Source: SHZI01 sp038214295 | Lineage (GTDB): Bacteria > Pseudomonadota > Gammaproteobacteria > Steroidobacterales > GCA-2729495 | Direction: 5' to 3' | Length of the DNA stretch: 36,461 nt | Assembly: GCA_038214295.1 (NCBI GenBank) | Contig: JBBQSA010000033.1 | Coordinates: 1-36,461 of the forward strand | Shown here: one piece after another, positions 31,801-36,461 of the stretch | Numbering within the stretch: position 1 is the first letter of the stretch | Layout: every line of letters starts with the position of its first letter | The notes under the pieces: model-generated | What the model was told of the DNA's origin: nothing | The model's database searches: none | What the model saw: the letters and a program-made list of their open reading frames with translations, nothing else | Translations under genes and position numbers: made by a program

Positions 31801-32575
31801 CTGGGCGGTCAATGGCCGGGCATGACCGTGCCACCGCGACAATCCTGCTCGCGCCGTGCACCAGCGCGCGCCTGATCCTTGAAACCGAGAAAAAACTTTG
31901 AAGCAACGGACGACTCGCTAAACCTCTGCAAGTTGAACGCTGAATGTCCGCTTGCTGACGCGCAATCCCTGCGCTCGAGTACCCGCTCTGGGTCGTCAAG
32001 AGCCGGTCATGAACGACCGTTGACTGGAAATCAATTGCTTGCCAGTAAGCCGACACTGACGATCGGCGGCAACCGCTCCATTGCAGACCTTCGGGTTGGT
32101 GCCGACCTGAAGTTGACCAAGTGCCAATCACAAAGTGACCAGGCCAAACACGCCAATTAGCCATAGCCAGCCACAAAAACTGATGAAACCGGCTGGTCAA
32201 TCCAGCGCGGGCGCACACCGGCAATCTACAGGTTTTTAGCTATTTCCAATTTTTTGGTTTTCGCAGGGAAGGCTGCTACAGCTTATATTGCCAGCCGTCC
32301 ATGAGCGCGGCGCCAAGGATACGCCATCGAGTCGCTGGCAACTGTTCGCTTGTGAGTTCGTTCGGCGGTGTTTAATAGCCGCAAAAAAACACAGTTTAGA
32401 ATAAGTTTTATTACAAAAAAACAAATGACAACAATTTCAGCCGCCTGCACCGGGCGCAATACGATTTCCCCCTGAATGCAGATAAGAATTGTTGGCCAGC
32501 ATTAATAACGCAGCATCTGGTTAGCTCAATTTGTATTCCTGCGATGCAGCAGGCGACCCATGAAAAAGTTCTCTT
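31801..32575. other. 775-bp intergenic region, AT-richer toward the kinase
   Basis: No gene was recognised. The first part is GC-rich, with a CGGTCA/TGACCG inverted pair at 31806-31828. Around 31940-32130 the sequence (AATGTCCGCTTGCTGACG, CCGGTCATGAACGACCG) looks like the dispersed non-coding sequences common between proteobacterial genes, though this is only an impression. From about 32230 to 32575 the composition turns AT-rich, with two AAAAAAAC runs near 32383 and 32414, and this part probably contains the kinase promoter. Confidence 0.55.
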
Positions 32576-35500
32576 ATGAAGTCTATCAAAAAGAGAATTT
32601 CTCTGACTGGCTTGCGCTCCCGGCTGGTTTTGCTGCTGCTCGTCGGACTTTTGCCGGTGTTTGGGCTCGTTTTCTACACATCGCTCACGAGCGAGGACGC
32701 GAGTCTGGCAGATGCCCGTGAAGATCTGCTGGCTACGGCCAATCTTGCGGCGCTAAGCCAGGCGAAAACCATAGAGGGCGCGCGCCAGTTGCTGGATGCG
32801 ATTGTCAGTACGCCCGCCGTCAGGAATCGCGATGTGGCTGGCTGCATGGACTATTTCCAGCGCCTTCACGGCAAGTTGCCCGGCTACGCCAACCTGGGTG
32901 TCCTGGATCTGGACGGCAAGCTTTCTTGCCACGCGCTCGGTACGGCGGCGTCGCTCTACGTGGGTGACCGCCGTTATTTCAAGGAAGCGCTGGCCAGCAA
33001 AGCCTTTTCAATCGGTGAATACATCGTCGGCCGGACGACGGGCCGCGCTTCCATCTCTTTTGGCATGCCTGTTCTCGATGACAGGGGAGACACAACGGGC
33101 ATCGCGTTCGCCGCCCTCGATTTGGAAAAGACCATTGCAGGCCATCACATGCAGGTTCCCCTGCATCTCGACTTGATCGTGATGGACCGAAATGGCACGA
33201 TTGTCTGGACGGCTGAGCCCCAGGCGGCGCTCCTGGGCACCAAAGTCGGGGACACGGTGCTGCATGACGCCATTAAAACGCGGCCAACCCAGGCCTTCGA
33301 CGGTATCGATCCCAAGGGGGTTGCCAGAATCTATGCAGCGGTTGCGGTCGGCGGCGACACCCCCTCGGGGCTTTACGTCGTCGCCAGCGTTCCCCGGGAC
33401 GCGATCACTTCGCCGGCACAACGCCAACTGGCCCTGTCAGTCACCTTGCTCATTGTGCTGGCGGCGTTGGGCGTCATGATTGCCCGATGGATGGGTGACA
33501 ACATCTTTCTTGCGCCCATCCGGCGGCTGCTTCAGCAGGTCAACGACATCGCCGGTGTTGACGCGCAAAGCCAGGTCTCACCGGTCCGCAGCGCCAATAA
33601 ACTCGTCGAATTGTCGCGTGCCTTTCACCGGATGGCCGAAATCCTGAAGGTGCGCGAGCAAGAGCGTGACCGCATCGAGCTTGCGCTGCGGCAGACACAG
33701 GGCCGTCTGCTGACCGCACAGCGCATCGGGAAAATAGGCAATTGGGAATTTGACATTGCAGCCAACCATGTATGGTGGTCCGATCAGACTTGGGAAATCT
33801 TTGGGCTGACGCCAGGACCGACGGATTTGTCTGCTCTCACCTACGAAGATGTGCTGGCGCAGGTTTTTCCGCAGGACCGGGAACGCTTTGAAGCCGCGCA
33901 AAAGATATTTTTTGCAGGCATCGGCACGCTGGACATCGAGCACCGCATCGTCAGGCCCAATGGCGAGGTGCGCTGGGTTCACGGGCTTGGCGAGTGCGTC
34001 GTGGATGCCGACGGCAAGCCGATCCGCCTGTCCGGCACGGTTCAGGACATCACTGAGCGCAGGCTCTCGGATGAAGCCAGCCGCGAGATCGAAGCACAGC
34101 TTCGCCTGCTGACAGACGTGATGCCCCAGATCGTCTGGATGACGCAACCGGATGGCTCGGTCACCTACTTCAATCAACGCTGGCTTGACTATTCAGGCTT
34201 GTCGATGGAGGAAAGCCTGGGCCAGGGCTGGTCCCGCCTGATTTGTCCCGATGATAGCCTGCGGGTTTTCAGTCTCTGGGAGCAGGCACTAACGAGCGGC
34301 GAGACCAGTGAGATCGAATACCGGCTGCGTCGGGCCGACGGCGTTTATCGCTGGATGCTGGGCCGGGCCCGCCCGCTGTGTGATGCGACGGGCCAAAGGA
34401 CCCATTGGCTGGGCACCTTGACCGATATTGACGACCTGAAACAGGCCACGGCGCAGTTGGAGAAATCCCATTCGATGCAACGCATTGCCGGCAGGGTGGC
34501 GCGCCTGGGTGGCTGGACGATTGAACTGCCAGAGCGCAAGCTCACCTGGTCGGACGAAAACTGCCTTATTCACGATGTGGCGCCAGGATATCAACCCACG
34601 CTGGAAGAGGGCATTGGCTACTTTCTTCCGGAGCATCAGGCCATCGTGAGCCGTCATGTGCAGGCTTGCGCGCAGCATGGCACGCCTTACGACTTTGTGC
34701 TTCCCAAGCTCACCGCCAAGGGCAGGCGCATCTGGGTGCGTTCGATCGGCGAGGCGCTGCGTGATGCCGCAGGAAAAATCATCCGCCTCCAGGGTGCATT
34801 TCAGGATATCTCCGAGCAGAAGGCGGCCGAGGCGCGCACCCTCGCGCTGGAGGCACAACTCGTCACCACGCTGGAAAGCATCACGGATGGCTTTTACCTG
34901 ATCGACAAGGACTGGAAGTTCACTTTCATCAATGGTCAGGCCGAGCGCATGCTTCAGTGTCGCCGGGAGGATCTCCTGGGCAGGAATGCATGGCAGCTAT
35001 TCCCTGATGCCGTGGGTACGCGTATCGAGCGGGAATTCCGCCTGGCGGTTGATGAACAACGCACGACCCGCTTTGAGGACTTCTATCCGCCGCTCAACAC
35101 CTGGTTTGATTTCCATGCCTATCCGACCGAGGCGGGGCTCGCGGTTTACTTTCAGGACATCACCCAGAGACGCGCGGAACAGGCGCAGTTGCGCCTGCTG
35201 GAATCAGCGGTGCCGCGCCTGAACGACATCGTGATCATCACGGAAGCCGAGCCCCTTGATGAGCCGGGTCCGCGCATTGTCTTTGTCAACGAGGCCTTCG
35301 AGCGGCGAACGGGGTACCTCCGAAAAGACGTTCTCGGCAAATCCCCGCGCTTCTTGCAGGGCCCCAAAACCCAGCGCGCCGAGCTGGACCGCATTCGGGC
35401 CGGGTTGAGCAAATGGCAGCCCGTGCGGTCCGAGCTCGTCAACTACACCAAAGCGGGTGAGGAGTTCTGGCTGGAACTTGACATCGTTCCTCTCGCCAAC

Positions 35501-36352
35501 GAATCAGGCAGATTCACGCATTGGGTGTCAGTGGGGCGCGACATCACGCAGCGCAGGCAGCAGCAGCAAGAAATTCTCAGCCTCAACAGCGAACTCGAAG
35601 CGCGGGTGCAGCGGCGAACCGTCCAGCTGGCAGAAGCCAACAAGCAACTGGCGTCTTTTTCCTATTCCGTGTCGCATGACCTGCGCTCGCCTTTAAACAC
35701 CATTGCCGGATTCAGCCAGTTGCTGGCCCATAGCGATGGAAATAATTTCAGTGAAAAGGGCAAGCACTACCTGAGCCGAATCCGCGCCGGCGCCAAGCAG
35801 ATGAGCGATTTGATTGAAGGCTTGCTGTCTCTGGCGCACCTGTCGCGCGAGCAGATCAGGTCCGAACAGGTCGATCTTTCTGCCATCGCCCGGCGCATTG
35901 AACAGGACTTGCGCGAGCGCGAGCCCGAGCGCCAGGTGCAGGTGCATATTCAGGACGGTTTGAGCGCGCACGGTGATCCCCGCTTGCTGGCGGCCGTCTT
36001 GCAGAACCTGCTGGGGAACGCTTGGAAATTCTCTTCCAGGAAGATGTCGGCACAGATTGATGTTGGCAGCGAGTTGGGCGCCGAGGGCGACACCTTCTTT
36101 TTTGTCAGGGACAACGGCGCCGGTTTTGACATGGCTTTCGTCAACAAGCTGTTTGGCACCTTTGAACGCCTTCACTCGCTTGAGGATTTCGCCGGAACCG
36201 GCATCGGGCTGGCCACCGTGAAGCGCGTGATCGAACGGCACGGGGGCCGGGTCTGGGCCGACGGAAAATTGAACGAAGGCGCCACGTTCTATTTCACTGT
36301 AGGCCGCACGACCAGCGCGCAAACTGAAGGCAGCTCACCTCCCGACGCCTGA
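32576..36352 (+). CDS. Multi-PAS membrane histidine kinase with N-terminal Cache domain
   Basis: The 1258-aa sensor kinase has one membrane helix at residues ~15-35 and another at ~285-304, with a periplasmic double-Cache-like sensor between them (DLDGKLSCHALG, VGDRRYFKEAL). A HAMP-like linker (~305-360) follows. Five PAS domains then lie at ~384-495, ~505-622, ~635-750, ~760-866 and ~875-992. The last is LOV-like (GKSPRFLQGPKTQ), with Pro where photoactive LOV domains have Cys. The kinase core has the phosphorylated His1034 (SVSHDLRSPL), N box Asn1148, G1 DNGAGF (1179) and G2 GTGIGL (1207). There is no receiver domain and no response regulator nearby. No clear ribosome binding site is seen; an out-of-frame ATG lies at 32560. 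Confidence 0.93.
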   Translation: MKSIKKRISLTGLRSRLVLLLLVGLLPVFGLVFYTSLTSEDASLADAREDLLATANLAALSQAKTIEGARQLLDAIVSTPAVRNRDVAGCMDYFQRLHGKLPGYANLGVLDLDGKLSCHALGTAASLYVGDRRYFKEALASKAFSIGEYIVGRTTGRASISFGMPVLDDRGDTTGIAFAALDLEKTIAGHHMQVPLHLDLIVMDRNGTIVWTAEPQAALLGTKVGDTVLHDAIKTRPTQAFDGIDPKGVARIYAAVAVGGDTPSGLYVVASVPRDAITSPAQRQLALSVTLLIVLAALGVMIARWMGDNIFLAPIRRLLQQVNDIAGVDAQSQVSPVRSANKLVELSRAFHRMAEILKVREQERDRIELALRQTQGRLLTAQRIGKIGNWEFDIAANHVWWSDQTWEIFGLTPGPTDLSALTYEDVLAQVFPQDRERFEAAQKIFFAGIGTLDIEHRIVRPNGEVRWVHGLGECVVDADGKPIRLSGTVQDITERRLSDEASREIEAQLRLLTDVMPQIVWMTQPDGSVTYFNQRWLDYSGLSMEESLGQGWSRLICPDDSLRVFSLWEQALTSGETSEIEYRLRRADGVYRWMLGRARPLCDATGQRTHWLGTLTDIDDLKQATAQLEKSHSMQRIAGRVARLGGWTIELPERKLTWSDENCLIHDVAPGYQPTLEEGIGYFLPEHQAIVSRHVQACAQHGTPYDFVLPKLTAKGRRIWVRSIGEALRDAAGKIIRLQGAFQDISEQKAAEARTLALEAQLVTTLESITDGFYLIDKDWKFTFINGQAERMLQCRREDLLGRNAWQLFPDAVGTRIEREFRLAVDEQRTTRFEDFYPPLNTWFDFHAYPTEAGLAVYFQDITQRRAEQAQLRLLESAVPRLNDIVIITEAEPLDEPGPRIVFVNEAFERRTGYLRKDVLGKSPRFLQGPKTQRAELDRIRAGLSKWQPVRSELVNYTKAGEEFWLELDIVPLANESGRFTHWVSVGRDITQRRQQQQEILSLNSELEARVQRRTVQLAEANKQLASFSYSVSHDLRSPLNTIAGFSQLLAHSDGNNFSEKGKHYLSRIRAGAKQMSDLIEGLLSLAHLSREQIRSEQVDLSAIARRIEQDLREREPERQVQVHIQDGLSAHGDPRLLAAVLQNLLGNAWKFSSRKMSAQIDVGSELGAEGDTFFFVRDNGAGFDMAFVNKLFGTFERLHSLEDFAGTGIGLATVKRVIERHGGRVWADGKLNEGATFYFTVGRTTSAQTEGSSPPDA

Positions 36353-36392
36353 CCCGCGTGTGGCAGGCCATGAGGGTATCCGTGAAGCGGAT

Positions 36393-36461
36393 TTAGCCGC
36401 CTGCTGCGCCGGCCACGAATCCGATTTCTTCCCCGCTCAGGGGTTCGGCATCGATGCGCAG
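36393..36461 (-). CDS. C-terminal end of a convergent gene cut by the window edge
   Basis: The minus strand is open from the window edge to a TAA at 36393-36395 and reads LRIDAEPLSGEEIGFVAGAA then GG. The ending SGEEIxxxV recalls C-termini of some periplasmic solute-binding receptors of the tripartite tricarboxylate type, but 22 residues are too few to name it. It converges with the kinase gene, 40 bp away. Confidence 0.35.
   Translation of the reverse strand: MRIDAEPLSGEEIGFVAGAAGG

Noticed and set aside
31769..32224. 151-codon minus-strand frame in the gap before the kinase
   Set aside because: It overlaps the copB end, has no start signal or family pattern, and its composition looks like translated intergenic DNA.
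35210..35560. Blue-light LOV photoreceptor domain in the kinase
   Set aside because: The Cys needed for the flavin adduct is replaced by Pro in GKSPRFLQG, so it is treated as an ordinary PAS domain.

Overview
The window is GC-rich, densely coded DNA from a Gram-negative bacterium. OpgG/OpgH, lipoproteins with lipoboxes, an NhaA antiporter and periplasmic small proteins all point to Proteobacteria, and the overall style suits a gamma- or betaproteobacterium. No rRNA, tRNA or CRISPR array was seen, so the genus cannot be fixed.

Layout. Positions 1-4480 hold the 3'-part of glgC, a convergent secreted GH17-like glucanase with thrombospondin-type-3/dockerin-like repeats, and an aldo/keto reductase. 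Positions 4737-10126 hold opgG-opgH (osmoregulated periplasmic glucans) followed by an AcvB/VirJ-type envelope hydrolase. Positions 10331-14122 are a patchwork of small stress or envelope genes: CsbD, two identical copies of a 24-codon membrane-peptide gene, a small lipoprotein, a Met-rich periplasmic protein, a two-BON lipoprotein and hypotheticals. Positions 14392-21022 (minus strand) are a complete N-type ATPase operon, atpDCQRBEFAG, with no separate delta gene, an enlarged b subunit and an E/ESTxxY c-subunit ion site. Next come gene relics resembling ppk2 and a 6-phosphogluconate dehydrogenase. Positions 21772-28482 (minus strand) hold a small ORF, a 927-aa DUF2254-BON-MscS fusion, a stand-alone MscS channel, an NhaA Na+/H+ antiporter and a stand-alone DUF2254 protein. 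Positions 28675-31800 (plus strand) are a copper module: a small Met/Gly-rich membrane protein, a DsbA-fold protein and a CopB-type P-ATPase with a DUF2934 N-terminus. After a 775-bp AT-richer gap, a 1258-aa multi-PAS histidine kinase closes the window, with the tail of a convergent gene at the edge.

How it fits together. Much of the window concerns ion and osmotic balance: periplasmic glucans, mechanosensitive channels, Na+/H+ exchange, an N-ATPase usually regarded as an Na+-exporting pump acquired laterally, and BON/CsbD stress proteins. The best candidate for something undescribed is the DUF2254-BON-MscS fusion with its neighbours. It links the uncharacterised DUF2254 family to mechanosensitive gating, and a second, unfused DUF2254 gene lies on the same strand beyond mscS and nhaA. 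A 53-bp imperfect direct repeat (40/53 identical, ungapped, same orientation) lies on either side of the N-ATPase region, at 12474 and 21660, and may mark the ends of an old insertion.
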